Below, one piece after another: positions 1 through 6,765 of a stretch of DNA of 17,409 nucleotides. The stretch is from the NCBI GenBank assembly GCA_002391555.1, contig DGFG01000118.1:1081-18489 (forward strand). Reading direction: 5' to 3'. Position 1 is the stretch's first letter. The number at the start of each line of letters is the position of its first letter. The position numbers and the translations under genes were made by a program. The notes beneath the pieces are model-generated. The model had not been told where the DNA came from, ran no database searches, and was given only the letters and a program-made list of their open reading frames with translations. This DNA comes from Firmicutes bacterium UBA3906. Lineage in GTDB: Bacteria > Bacillota > Clostridia > Caldicoprobacterales > DTU083.

Positions 1-359
1 AATTGAGTCTTGTCCCCTAATTCACCTAAGAAAAAAGCACTAGCTACTGTGATTATAGGGCCAAACCTAGGACTTTCTTTTTCCTTATCAATATTATTGT
101 CTTCTGGTCTTAGTGTCCAGAGGGCAAAGATAATAAATACAACAGCAGTTATAAGCTGAATTATATCAGTTGATATAAAGCTTGATATGTAACTACCTAG
201 TACTACTGCTAGTCCATGGTTTAATAATGATCCTATCAATATACCTACTAATACCCTAGCCGTTGAATATTTTGTTGCAAAGGCTAGTGCTAGTAATTGT
301 GTTTTGTCCCCCATCTCAGCTACAAAAATTAGTATAAAAGCTTTAATTAAGTCACTCAT
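1..359 (-). CDS. GDT1/TMEM165 (UPF0016) family cation exporter, N-terminal part
   Basis: The first 119 residues are present; the 3' end is cut by the window edge. This is an integral membrane protein of the GDT1/TMEM165/UPF0016 family, whose members export Mn2+ (or exchange Mn2+/Ca2+ for protons). The family hallmark E-x-G-D-K-T appears twice: residues 15-20 (EMGDKT) and 113-118 (ELGDKT). These are the two half-site motifs that form the cation pathway. Hydrophobic helices occur at about residues 4-14, 35-57 and 65-82, and a charged linker (about 84-97) precedes the second repeat. The ATG at 359-357 has GGAGG at 367-371, a good spacing. A manganese-type riboswitch and terminator directly upstream (408-571) agree with a role in Mn2+ detoxification. 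The full length would be about 200-230 residues in this family. The family call is firm; the ion specificity is inferred from the riboswitch. Confidence 0.9.
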   Translation of the reverse strand, partial: MSDLIKAFILIFVAEMGDKTQLLALAFATKYSTARVLVGILIGSLLNHGLAVVLGSYISSFISTDIIQLITAVVFIIFALWTLRPEDNNIDKEKESPRFGPIITVASAFFLGELGDKTQ

Positions 360-397
360 TGAAGGTCCTCCAAATCTTTGCTATTTATTTGCCTCAC

Positions 398-460
398 AAA
401 AAAATAAGACCCTTAGATCGACAAACCAATCTCTATTATTGGTTTATCAATCTAAAAGTC
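398..460 (-). terminator. Riboswitch-controlled intrinsic terminator
   Basis: On the minus strand the arm 460-438 pairs along its whole 23 nt with 430-408, counting a few G-U pairs, around a 7-nt loop (431-437). A U-rich run follows (398-407, TTATTTTTTT). The 5' arm begins inside the aptamer: bases 450-460 serve both the 3' arm of P1 with the conserved GAC of the aptamer and the foot of this terminator. Aptamer and full terminator therefore exclude each other, as expected for a Mn2+-activated ON switch. Confidence 0.85.
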
Positions 461-571
461 TCGCTACTTAGAGAAAATCTAGGAATAGATTTTTCTCAAG
501 AAATAGGGCCAGGATTTCTCCAGCATGTTGACCCTATTTACGGCATATGCCACAGCTACTCCCTTTTAGAT
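450..571 (-). ncRNA. yybP-ykoY manganese riboswitch aptamer
   Basis: Read on the minus strand, this leader carries the conserved yybP-ykoY elements in order: GGGAGTAGC just inside the 5' arm of P1, an internal GTCAACAT segment, and AGCGAGACTTTTAG at the 3' side (family consensus near AGCRAGACCUUUGC). P1 is a perfect 9-bp pairing of 563-571 (ATCTAAAAG) with 450-458 (CTTTTAGAT). Inner arms such as AAATAGGG/CCCTATTT are also visible. In this family Mn2+ docks the two arms, stabilises P1 and turns expression on. It sits between a promoter (580-608) and a GDT1-type exporter, the expected target. Recognition is by motif and hand folding, not by a covariance model. Confidence 0.9.
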
Positions 572-579
572 GTTAATTC

Positions 580-608
580 ATTTTAACATATAAATTGCTT
601 GTAAACAA
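580..608 (-). promoter_or_regulatory. Sigma-A type promoter of the riboswitch/exporter transcript
   Basis: Minus strand: -35 TTGTTT (603-608), 17-bp spacer, -10 TAAAAT (580-585) preceded by TGT (an extended -10). The start of transcription would fall just before the P1 arm of the riboswitch, which fits well. Confidence 0.65.
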
Positions 609-638
609 GAGGCCTATAATTGACCTTGATAATTGAAT

Positions 639-690
639 AAAAGCCTAATAGATGGTAATATATCTAAAAAGCTTAACGAAGCAGGCTTTT
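639..690 (+). other. Possible structured leader (three-way junction) before the aminotransferase
   Basis: The outer stem AAAAGCCT (639-646) pairs with AGGCTTTT (683-690), 8 bp. Inside are two short hairpins, TAGAT/ATCTA (649-653 with 662-666) and GCTT/AAGC (671-674 with 679-682, loop AACG). No terminator follows, and the structure ends about 13 nt before the ribosome site. It matches no riboswitch class I can name and may be chance in AT-rich DNA. Confidence 0.3.
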
Positions 691-715
691 AAATTAATAG
701 TTTGGGGGATGACTC

Positions 716-1897
716 ATGGTTTCTAATACTATAGCTCAAAAAATAAAGGCTTCATCGTGGATACGAAAGATGTTTGAAGAGGGAGAAAGGCTTAGGGCGA
801 CCTATGGTGTTGACAATGTCTTTGACTTTTCTTTGGGAAACCCCAATATTGAACCACCAGAGCATGTGAAGGAAACCCTTAAGAAGCTGGCACTAGATAA
901 TAGACCAGGCTTTCATAGGTATATGAGCAATGCTGGCTATCTAGATACTAGAACTAATGTCTCAGACCATATTGAAAAAAAGACTGGTATTAAGCTAGGA
1001 CCAGAAAATATAGTAATGACCTCTGGTGCAGCCGGTGGCCTGAACGTGGTCTTAAAATCGATACTAGACCCTAGTGACGAGGTAATAGTTTTTTCCCCTT
1101 ATTTTGCTGAATACCTATCCTATGTAGATAATCATAGTGGTATACCTATTATATCCCCCTGCCGGCTTGATACCTTTGAACCAGACCTTGACCTTCTTGA
1201 GCAAAACTTAAGTCCAAAAACCAAGGCTGTAATCTTAAATTCACCTAATAACCCTACAGGTGTTATCTATAGGAAAGAAACCCTTGAGAAAATGGCTAGC
1301 TTGATTGCTAGTAAAGAAAAGGACTATAATAGCCAGATACTGGTAATATCAGATGAGCCATACTCTGATATCCTTTATGATGGTGCACAGCTACCACATA
1401 TACTAAAGATATTTAAAAACTCAGTTATAGTAAACTCCTTTAGTAAGTCTCTAGCCATACCCGGAGAAAGAATAGGCTATATAGCCATCAATAAAAAAAT
1501 AGACAAGGCTGACTTGCTTGCCCAAGCCTTTATATATTCAAACAGGATTTTAGGCTTTGTAAATGCTCCTGCCCTCTTTCAAAGGGTCATAGCCGAATCT
1601 TTAAATGCTAGCTTGGATATTAATTATTACAGGAAAAGAAGGGATCTATTATACAATCACCTTATAGGGCTAGGATACGAATGTAATAAACCACAAGGTG
1701 CCTTTTATCTCTTTCCCAAGGCACTGATTGAAGATGATGTTGAGTTTGTAAGACGCGCTGCCGACCATAATCTACTGCTTGTACCTGGTAGGGGCTTTGG
1801 ATGCCCTGGTTATTTTAGGATAGCCTATTGCGTAAGTCTTCAAACAATAGAGAGGTCCTTGCCCATATTTGAAGCATTAAAAAAAGAGTTTAAATGA
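716..1897 (+). CDS. PLP-dependent class I/II aminotransferase (aspartate aminotransferase-like)
   Basis: 393 residues, the usual length for fold-type I aminotransferases, cytosolic. Motifs in order: substrate-side loop SLGNPN (39-44); SGAAGGL (103-109), which holds the cofactor phosphate; NSPNNPTG (175-182), with the PLP-contacting Asn; DEPY (213-216), with the Asp that pairs to the pyridine nitrogen; SFSKSLAIPGERIGY (241-255), with Lys244 as the Schiff-base lysine; and FRIAYC with Arg368, which binds the substrate carboxylate. It therefore transfers amino groups between an amino acid and a 2-oxo acid; which pair cannot be told from the sequence. ATG at 716 follows GGGGGA (703-708). A perfect TATAAT at 615-620 lacks a clear -35. 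The gene ends 8 bp from the convergent pseudouridine synthase gene, with no terminator visible between them. The family is certain, the substrate unknown. Confidence 0.9.
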   Translation: MVSNTIAQKIKASSWIRKMFEEGERLRATYGVDNVFDFSLGNPNIEPPEHVKETLKKLALDNRPGFHRYMSNAGYLDTRTNVSDHIEKKTGIKLGPENIVMTSGAAGGLNVVLKSILDPSDEVIVFSPYFAEYLSYVDNHSGIPIISPCRLDTFEPDLDLLEQNLSPKTKAVILNSPNNPTGVIYRKETLEKMASLIASKEKDYNSQILVISDEPYSDILYDGAQLPHILKIFKNSVIVNSFSKSLAIPGERIGYIAINKKIDKADLLAQAFIYSNRILGFVNAPALFQRVIAESLNASLDINYYRKRRDLLYNHLIGLGYECNKPQGAFYLFPKALIEDDVEFVRRAADHNLLLVPGRGFGCPGYFRIAYCVSLQTIERSLPIFEALKKEFK

Positions 1898-1905
1898 GGA
1901 AATTT

Positions 1906-2583
1906 TCATAAATCGAATAGGCTCCAGGGGTAACGCTTTTCTGGCATAGAGCAAAACTCTAGTTCTTCTTTTTTTGTAGGATGCATAAAAATAATTTTGC
2001 TAGCCCAAAGTGCTATCTGAACACCCTTGTCTGCTCCTCTTGTTCCATATAGTTGATCACCTACTATGGGACTGGCTATGGCATTGAGCTGAACTCGGAT
2101 TTGATGAGCTCTACCTGTATGGAGCTGTATTTCTATTAGGCTAAGGTCGCTTTTTCTAGCTAATACCCTATATTCTAATATGGCTTCCTTAGCACCAATC
2201 GTTTCTTTATCTACAACAGCTACCTTGTTACGTCTTTTGTCCTTTAGCAAATAATGCACCAAGGTATCTGTATCCTTTAGGCTCCCATTAGCTACAACAG
2301 CTATATAGGTCCTTTTAAAGCTCCTTTGCCTGATTTGCTCTGATAGTCTAGAAGCTGCCTTTGATGTCTTAGCAAATACCATTGTCCCCCCAACAGGTCT
2401 GTCTAGCCTGTGGACCAAGCCAAGATAAACATTGCCAGGCTTATTGTATTTCTCTTTTATATAGTTCTTTAGTAGGGTTACCATATCCTGATCCCCTGTA
2501 TAATCTCCTTGGGATAGAACATTTGCTGGTTTTACGACTACTAATATATGATTGTCTTCATACAATATGTTTAAATTGCTCAA
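1906..2583 (-). CDS. RluA-family RNA pseudouridine synthase
   Basis: 225 residues. It converts specific uridines in rRNA or tRNA to pseudouridine. The catalytic motif HRLDRPVGG lies at residues 58-66, with Asp61 as the nucleophile. A typical RluA-family C-terminal motif GRAHQIRVQL is followed by DQLYG. There is no N-terminal S4 RNA-binding domain, so it is shorter than RluD/RluC proteins (about 300+ residues) and resembles the catalytic-domain-only members. The start is TTG (2583-2581): the same frame meets TGA at 2592-2590 just upstream, no ATG occurs near the N-terminus, and AAAAGGACTG (about 2591-2600) gives a ribosome site. The target uridine cannot be assigned. It converges on the aminotransferase gene and diverges from the OsmC-like gene. 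Confidence 0.9.
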   Translation of the reverse strand: MSNLNILYEDNHILVVVKPANVLSQGDYTGDQDMVTLLKNYIKEKYNKPGNVYLGLVHRLDRPVGGTMVFAKTSKAASRLSEQIRQRSFKRTYIAVVANGSLKDTDTLVHYLLKDKRRNKVAVVDKETIGAKEAILEYRVLARKSDLSLIEIQLHTGRAHQIRVQLNAIASPIVGDQLYGTRGADKGVQIALWASKIIFMHPTKKEELEFCSMPEKRYPWSLFDL

Positions 2584-2644
2584 ACTAACTCAGTCCTTTT
2601 AATTTAATTTTGTGGTGGGTTTTTGTAACCCTGTCCAGTATATG

Positions 2645-2675
2645 TTTACCTCTTTAAGTGTGGGGTAAATATAAT
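2645..2675 (+). promoter_or_regulatory. Likely promoter of the OsmC-like gene
   Basis: TTTACC (2645-2650), or TTACCT one base later, lies 18-19 bp before a perfect TATAAT (2670-2675). A second TATAAT overlaps at 2678-2683. The ATG at 2658 lies inside this promoter, which supports the later start at 2706 for the gene. Confidence 0.5.
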
Positions 2676-2705
2676 ACTATAATATCAAATAATGAGGTGT
2701 TTTAT

Positions 2706-3128
2706 ATGGTAAAAGTTAAAGGTAGACTTAAGAATAATATGTCCTTTGAAAGTGTGATTGATGGTCACAAAATCGTAATGGATGCAGTAGAGGCATTTGG
2801 TGGGGATAATGAGGGTCCAACTCCTAAGAAGCTATTACTAGCTAGCCTTATAGGCTGTACAGGTATGGATGTTATATCTATCCTGAGGAAAATGAGGGTT
2901 GAACCAACCGATTTTACAATAGAAGCAGAAGCAGAAAGCTCAAATGAACACCCAAAAATTTATAGCAAAATTAACCTAACCTATGTATTCACAGGAGACG
3001 AACTACCCATGGACAAGCTAGAAAAGGCAGTTTCTTTATCTCAGGAAAGATATTGTGCAGTATCCGCAATGCTTAAGGATTCTGTATCTATTAGTTACTC
3101 TATTAGGGTAAAGACAGCCACTAATTAA
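2706..3128 (+). CDS. OsmC/Ohr-family (YhfA-like) thiol peroxidase-type protein
   Basis: 140 residues from ATG 2706, the normal OsmC length. An upstream in-frame ATG at 2658 would add 16 residues but lies within the promoter; GAGGTG (2694-2699) sits 6 bp before 2706, so 2706 is preferred. Family features: the two redox cysteines, Cys51 in LIGCTGMDV and Cys117 in ERYCAVSAML, and the segment GPTPKKLLLASL, typical of OsmC. Members of this family reduce organic hydroperoxides with the Cys pair, using a dithiol donor, in the cytosol. The YhfA-like branch is less well characterised, so peroxide detoxification is an inference. It is a single-gene unit with its own promoter and a strong terminator downstream. 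Confidence 0.88.
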   Translation: MVKVKGRLKNNMSFESVIDGHKIVMDAVEAFGGDNEGPTPKKLLLASLIGCTGMDVISILRKMRVEPTDFTIEAEAESSNEHPKIYSKINLTYVFTGDELPMDKLEKAVSLSQERYCAVSAMLKDSVSISYSIRVKTATN

Positions 3129-3206
3129 AGTGTTTCTCTTCCTGTCTTTTTAAATAGTTACCTACAATTAGGATCACTTATCTATTAGAATACTTAACTT
3201 TTCTAT

Positions 3207-3264
3207 AACACCGTAGCAGATTAGAGCATCCTGTAGCTGGTCTATCTGCTTTACGGTGTTTTTT
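3207..3264 (+). terminator. Strong intrinsic terminator after the OsmC-like gene
   Basis: AACACCGTA (3207-3215) pairs with TACGGTGTT (3252-3260), extended by GCAGAT (3216-3221) with ATCTGC (3244-3249) and two unpaired T. A run of T (3259-3264) follows. The T run lies only on the + side, so it stops rightward transcription. Confidence 0.85.
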
Positions 3265-3309
3265 ATAAATATATAAGACTTTCTTTTGTTCTAGCTTGCT
3301 TTTCTCATC

Positions 3310-3339
3310 TTGATAATAATTTATAGCCAAATGTACTAT
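3310..3339 (+). promoter_or_regulatory. Possible promoter of the small membrane protein gene
   Basis: TTGATA (3310-3315), 18-bp spacer, TACTAT (3334-3339). It lies after the OsmC terminator and about 45 bp before the start codon, the right place for an independent promoter. Confidence 0.35.
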
Positions 3340-3384
3340 TTCCAGATAATTGGCAATAATTATTAACAAGGTGGGATGTATATA

Positions 3385-3735
3385 ATGAATTACTCTATAA
3401 AGGCAGATGCTACAAAAAAAATAAGGTATAAGCTTGTTCTGCTTTATCTTCTAAACATTACAGACCTTGTCTTTACCCTCTTGCTTATTAAAACAGGCTT
3501 GTTTGATGAAGCTAATCTAATTGTTAAAGAGCTACTAAGAAATCCTATGCTATGCTTTCTTGTCAAAGGGCTTGTCCCTGGCCTGCTAATTGCATTATTA
3601 ATTAAAAGGATAAAGGAAGCTAGTCATTCACAATTAAAAGTATCTAAGTTGTTGGTTAATATCATGCTTGCGGTCTACTTAATTATTAACCTACAACATA
3701 TTGTTTGGCTAATCATAGTAAGTCAATTTAATTAA
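3385..3735 (+). CDS. Small membrane protein, DUF5658-like
   Basis: 116 residues. Three hydrophobic segments at about residues 15-36, 53-68 and 84-112, with basic residues between them (KRIKEA), so an integral membrane protein with three or four helices. The first helix and following loop read N-x-x-D-x-x-x-T ... G-x-x-x-E-A-N, the pattern of the DUF5658 family of unknown function. An ATG at 3376 touches the ribosome site AAGGTGG (3368-3374), so the ATG at 3385 is the likely start. It is followed at a 39-bp gap by the convergent metallophosphoesterase gene. No function can be given; the DUF assignment is by eye. Confidence 0.75.
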   Translation: MNYSIKADATKKIRYKLVLLYLLNITDLVFTLLLIKTGLFDEANLIVKELLRNPMLCFLVKGLVPGLLIALLIKRIKEASHSQLKVSKLLVNIMLAVYLIINLQHIVWLIIVSQFN

Positions 3736-3774
3736 TATGGCATGGCCTTTAGCCTTAATTATCACCTGTTTCCC

Positions 3775-4614
3775 CTATTGTGATAATAGTCTTATATGTA
3801 CGATCTCAGGTCTATTAAAAAGCCTAATTGGTATGACACTATTACCTAAGCCCCTGCTTACAACCATACTTGTATTGTCCTCTGTATAAATCCCCCTGTA
3901 ATACTTAGGAAAAAAACCTTGGCCAGGTGAGTACAAGCCACCTAGAAATGGAAGTATAAACTGTCCACCGTGTGCATGGCCTGACAATACTAGATCAATA
4001 TCATAGGATATATGATTACTAAAATTTTCAGGATAATGATCTAGGACTATTTTATACATATCCTGCTCAGCGAATTCAGCTAACCTACTATTTATTTCCT
4101 TGCTACTGTCTGCCAAATAGTCTATACCAAAGATAGAGATTGTTCTATTTCCATGCTCAATTTCGTGGGATTGGTTTTCCAATACAATAACACTTGTTTG
4201 CTCTAATCTACTATAAAGGTTACTTAACTTATTAGACCTATACTCGTGATTGCCTGGAACATAGTATACTGGGCCTATAGAAGTAAGCCTTTCTAGTGTT
4301 TCAACACTTTTATCAATACTACTATTTTTATCAACTAGATCTCCAGTAAAGACAATAATGTCAGGATTTAATGACTCAACCTTAGTAATTAAGCTATGAC
4401 TAGCCTTGCCAAAGGTCTTGCCATGTAGATCAGACAAGTGAACAATGCTAAAATCATTATTTACCTTTGAACTAGCAATATCAATTCTTGTTATTTGTAG
4501 TGCATTGTTTTGATAATAGAAAAATAGGACAATTAGGACCGTCAAAAGGAAAAGAATGCCTGCCCTTTTTCTATATCTTAATTTCTTTGAACTATCGCTT
4601 AAGTTAAGTGGCAT
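3775..4614 (-). CDS. Membrane-anchored metallophosphoesterase (YkuE/YaeI-like)
   Basis: 279 residues from ATG 4614. An in-frame GTG at 4626 is possible, but AGGGGTGG (about 4624-4631) is well placed for 4614. An N-terminal signal anchor (about residues 18-34) places the catalytic domain outside the membrane. The calcineurin-like dinuclear metal motifs are complete: SDLHG (61-65), GDLVD (91-95), GNHE (121-124), DHYP and SGHAHGGQ. This is the YkuE/YaeI type, which includes phosphodiesterases acting on lipid-linked pyrophosphates (the LpxG/YaeI group), though the Gram-positive substrate is not known. It is the third gene after two ATP-grasp ligases, with a 53-bp gap holding a small GC-rich hairpin, and no promoter was seen in the gap. 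An action on an envelope lipid or teichoic precursor is plausible but inferred. Confidence 0.87.
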   Translation of the reverse strand: MPLNLSDSSKKLRYRKRAGILFLLTVLIVLFFYYQNNALQITRIDIASSKVNNDFSIVHLSDLHGKTFGKASHSLITKVESLNPDIIVFTGDLVDKNSSIDKSVETLERLTSIGPVYYVPGNHEYRSNKLSNLYSRLEQTSVIVLENQSHEIEHGNRTISIFGIDYLADSSKEINSRLAEFAEQDMYKIVLDHYPENFSNHISYDIDLVLSGHAHGGQFILPFLGGLYSPGQGFFPKYYRGIYTEDNTSMVVSRGLGNSVIPIRLFNRPEIVHIRLLSQ

Positions 4615-4635
4615 TGCCCTTTCCACCCCTACTAG

Positions 4636-4651
4636 GGAGCCTGCTGGCTCC
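4636..4651. repeat. GC-rich hairpin between ATP-grasp and phosphoesterase genes
   Basis: A perfect 6-bp inverted repeat GGAGCC/GGCTCC with a 4-base loop, unusually GC-rich for this DNA. On the minus strand, in which both flanking genes are read, it is followed by CTAGTAGGGGTGG and not by a U run. It is therefore more likely an mRNA processing, stability or translation element than a terminator. Confidence 0.5.
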
Positions 4652-4667
4652 TTCTGTTTTGAAAGTT

Positions 4668-5516
4668 TTAAAAGTCTATCTCAACTTTTTGAACTATGTA
4701 ATCAATGTATTCTGATACAATATTTATATTTGTTTTGGCATAAAGCATTCTTGAGCCTACTACATCTTCTATTTCATTGAATACCATCTGACCCTTGTCA
4801 AATACAAAATCTATGCCTACCAATCCAAAATCAAAGATATCAATTATTTTATTGATAGTTTCTCTTTGTTCTAAAGATAAGGTATAGGGATGGGCTGAAC
4901 CACCAAGTGAATAATTGCTACGAAAATCATTATCTGACACCCTTAGCATAGCTGCTATTATTCTTTTGCCAATTACATAAACCCTGAGATCTCTACCCAA
5001 ATCACTAGCTGGCTTTTGAATTACTATCTGATCTTCTTGGATTTTTGCAATTGCTGACCTGTACTCATTTTTGCTTTCTACAAGGAAAACGTTTTCCCCT
5101 CCCCTACCCCTTGCTGGTTTCACTACTGCTGGGAATTCTATAGTCCCGCTATAGTTTTTATCTGCAAAAATTGTGTCCATTACTTTAATACCGCTTTGAG
5201 AAATATACTGGTAGGTCCTTTGCTTATTATTACATATTAAGCTCACTTTATAGTTATTAAAGACCCTTATCCCCATTATTTCTAGTTGCCTACTAAGTAG
5301 GGGGTCTATAGTGCGGCATATGACAAAGTCAGGTCTTTCCCCTTCTATACCCTTGTGCAGTATAAATGGTTTGTTTCCCCTTACTCCTATAGTTATATCC
5401 TCTTTATATAGGAGGACAAGGTCTATATTACGCTTACTACATTCTTCAAAATATATAGAAATATAGTGCTTGTTTCTTTTGGCTCCTGCTTTATCGTAAA
5501 TGAGCCATGCTAACAT
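4668..5516 (-). CDS. RimK-like ATP-grasp ligase, second of a tandem pair
   Basis: 282 residues, cytosolic. ATP-grasp enzymes join a carboxylate, through an acyl phosphate, to an amine or thiol. Visible features: an N-terminal pre-ATP-grasp domain (about 1-100); FPAVVKPARGRGGENVFLV, the ATP-binding lysine and glycine loop; QKPASDLGRDLRVYVIGKR, the RimK-type D-x-R strand; RVSDNDFRSNYSLGG; and GLVGIDFVF. The final metal site reads NEIED: Glu248 is present, but the expected Asn two residues on is Glu250. The start ATG 5516 lies 2 bp after the stop of the first ligase, with GAGGAG inside the upstream gene end, so translation is coupled. It is a diverged paralog of its neighbour, and the pair may add different residues to one substrate. 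The substrate is unknown; the RimK name does not prove glutamate ligation. Confidence 0.85.
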   Translation of the reverse strand: MLAWLIYDKAGAKRNKHYISIYFEECSKRNIDLVLLYKEDITIGVRGNKPFILHKGIEGERPDFVICRTIDPLLSRQLEIMGIRVFNNYKVSLICNNKQRTYQYISQSGIKVMDTIFADKNYSGTIEFPAVVKPARGRGGENVFLVESKNEYRSAIAKIQEDQIVIQKPASDLGRDLRVYVIGKRIIAAMLRVSDNDFRSNYSLGGSAHPYTLSLEQRETINKIIDIFDFGLVGIDFVFDKGQMVFNEIEDVVGSRMLYAKTNINIVSEYIDYIVQKVEIDF

Positions 5517-5518
5517 AT

Positions 5519-6412
5519 TTATCTCCTCATCTCACGACTTATATGGTCGATAATAAAATCTGCTACATTAACACCTGTGCAATCATAAGTGCTCTTAAAC
5601 TGGGGACCAGAGTTTACTTCGCATAGTATAGGCTGATCATTTTCTCCAAAGAGTATGTCTACACCCGCAAAATCTAAAGAAAGAGCCTCACAGGCCTTAA
5701 TTGCCAAGTCAAGTTGTGCCTCAGTAGGCTTATAGTCTTGCATCCTACCGCCGTTAGAAATATTAGACCTAAAATCGCTATCAGAATATCTAAGCATAGA
5801 AGCTACTGGCTTTCCGCCTACTACATTTATCCTTATATCCTTGCCCCAACTAGAACTTATAAGCTCTTGAAAAAGCATAGGCTTGTGGTCAATATTCCTC
5901 ACAATCCCTATAAGCTGTTCTTTGTCTTTAGCTAGATAAACCTGCTGTCCAAAAGAACCGTGACATTCCTTCACAACTATAGGAAAGTCAATTTCATTTG
6001 TAATAGTTTCTAAAAAACTATAATCATTATATCCAATGTTTGAAAAGGTCATTGGTGCTATTATAGTTTTTGGCATCCTTATTCCTTTATTGGCCAAACA
6101 GATGTGGGTCAAACTCTTGTCATCGCATACTGCAATTGACTCTGCTTTATTAAAGAGTCTAAGACCCCTGCTTTCTAGCATCCTGGCTAAGCCTACATCC
6201 TTGTCCCAAAATATAACATAGTCTGGGTTAGGCTCATATTCTAGACTAAGATTAGGCTGAAACTTTCCATTAGTAATGGTAAACATAGCCTGAGCATTGG
6301 TCAATCTAACAAGCCTATGACCCCTTTTTTCAGCAGCACTTTCTAGCCAACTATATAATAAATCGAACTTTTCTGGTCTAAGAAAATGGTTTACTACCAG
6401 CCATCCGTACAC
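5519..6412 (-). CDS. RimK-like ATP-grasp ligase, first of a tandem pair
   Basis: 297 residues, cytosolic. Domain order is as in RimK/LysX-type ligases: an N-terminal domain (about 1-110); FPIVVKECHGSFGQQVYL, the ATP-binding lysine with glycine-rich loop; QELISSSWGKDIRINVVGGK; MLRYSDSDFRSNISNGG; FAGVDILF; and a complete metal motif CEVNSGPQFK with Glu265 and Asn267. It should be catalytically intact. The start is GTG (6412-6410) with GAGGTG at 6421-6426, 8 bp away. A promoter lies at 6464-6492. It heads the unit ligase-ligase-phosphoesterase. Likely reactions are ATP-driven formation of an amide bond on a peptide, cofactor or metabolite; the partner cannot be named. Confidence 0.87.
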   Translation of the reverse strand: MYGWLVVNHFLRPEKFDLLYSWLESAAEKRGHRLVRLTNAQAMFTITNGKFQPNLSLEYEPNPDYVIFWDKDVGLARMLESRGLRLFNKAESIAVCDDKSLTHICLANKGIRMPKTIIAPMTFSNIGYNDYSFLETITNEIDFPIVVKECHGSFGQQVYLAKDKEQLIGIVRNIDHKPMLFQELISSSWGKDIRINVVGGKPVASMLRYSDSDFRSNISNGGRMQDYKPTEAQLDLAIKACEALSLDFAGVDILFGENDQPILCEVNSGPQFKSTYDCTGVNVADFIIDHISREMRR

Positions 6413-6463
6413 TAGCCCTACACCTCGCTACTTTCACAATAATTTAATATGATCATTTAAGCT

Positions 6464-6492
6464 ATTATATAAGAGAAATCAGTGCTATGCAA
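6464..6492 (-). promoter_or_regulatory. Likely promoter of the ATP-grasp/phosphoesterase unit
   Basis: Minus strand: -35 TTGCAT (6487-6492), exactly 17 bp, -10 TATAAT (6464-6469, perfect). It lies about 50 bp before the GTG start. Confidence 0.55.
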
Positions 6493-6736
6493 TTTATAAA
6501 TTAAATACTTGCAACATTAATTTGATCCCTTATTATACTATAGGATTTTTTGGATTTTAAAATTATAGAAACTGCCTAAACCATCCCTTATAATACTAAC
6601 AAACTAGCCATTTCGTACTTGAACAGGTCTCTGCTTTATAAATGTGTATCTGGTAAAAGATAACACTGGTATTTTTTTATTTAGAAGTATTTTTACTGGT
6701 TATTGCAATAATTATCATTTACTTTTCTATAATCCC

Positions 6737-6765
6737 TTGGCTTAATGCTGTTTCTTTAGTATAAT
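6737..6765 (+). promoter_or_regulatory. Likely promoter of pckG
   Basis: TTGGCT (6737-6742), 17 bp, TATAAT (6760-6765, perfect). A 9-bp inverted repeat, CTTTTCTAT (6722-6730) and ATAGAAAAG (6764-6772), brackets it, with the right arm overlapping the -10. A second TATAAT at 6859-6864 has only a 14-bp spacing to TTGAGT and is weaker. Confidence 0.5.

Noticed and set aside
359..586. Rightward 75-residue open frame over the exporter leader
   Set aside because: It covers the riboswitch, terminator and promoter on the other strand, has no ribosome site and has no recognisable protein character.
615..620. Perfect TATAAT as promoter of the aminotransferase gene
   Set aside because: No acceptable -35 box at 16-18 bp; TTGCTT at 595-600 is only 14 bp away. 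Kept only as a remark.
3178..3369. Leftward 63-residue open frame after the OsmC-like gene
   Set aside because: It runs through the strong terminator hairpin at 3207-3264 and has a sequence rich in K, Y and R with no ribosome site.
3758..3787. ATTATCAC/GTGATAAT inverted repeat between the DUF5658-like and phosphoesterase genes as a bidirectional terminator
   Set aside because: Eight AT-rich pairs with a 14-nt loop and no T run on either side; too weak to call.
4636..4651. GC-rich hairpin read as a terminator
   Set aside because: No U run on the minus strand where both flanking genes are read; on the plus strand TTCTGTTTT follows, but there is no plus-strand gene to end.
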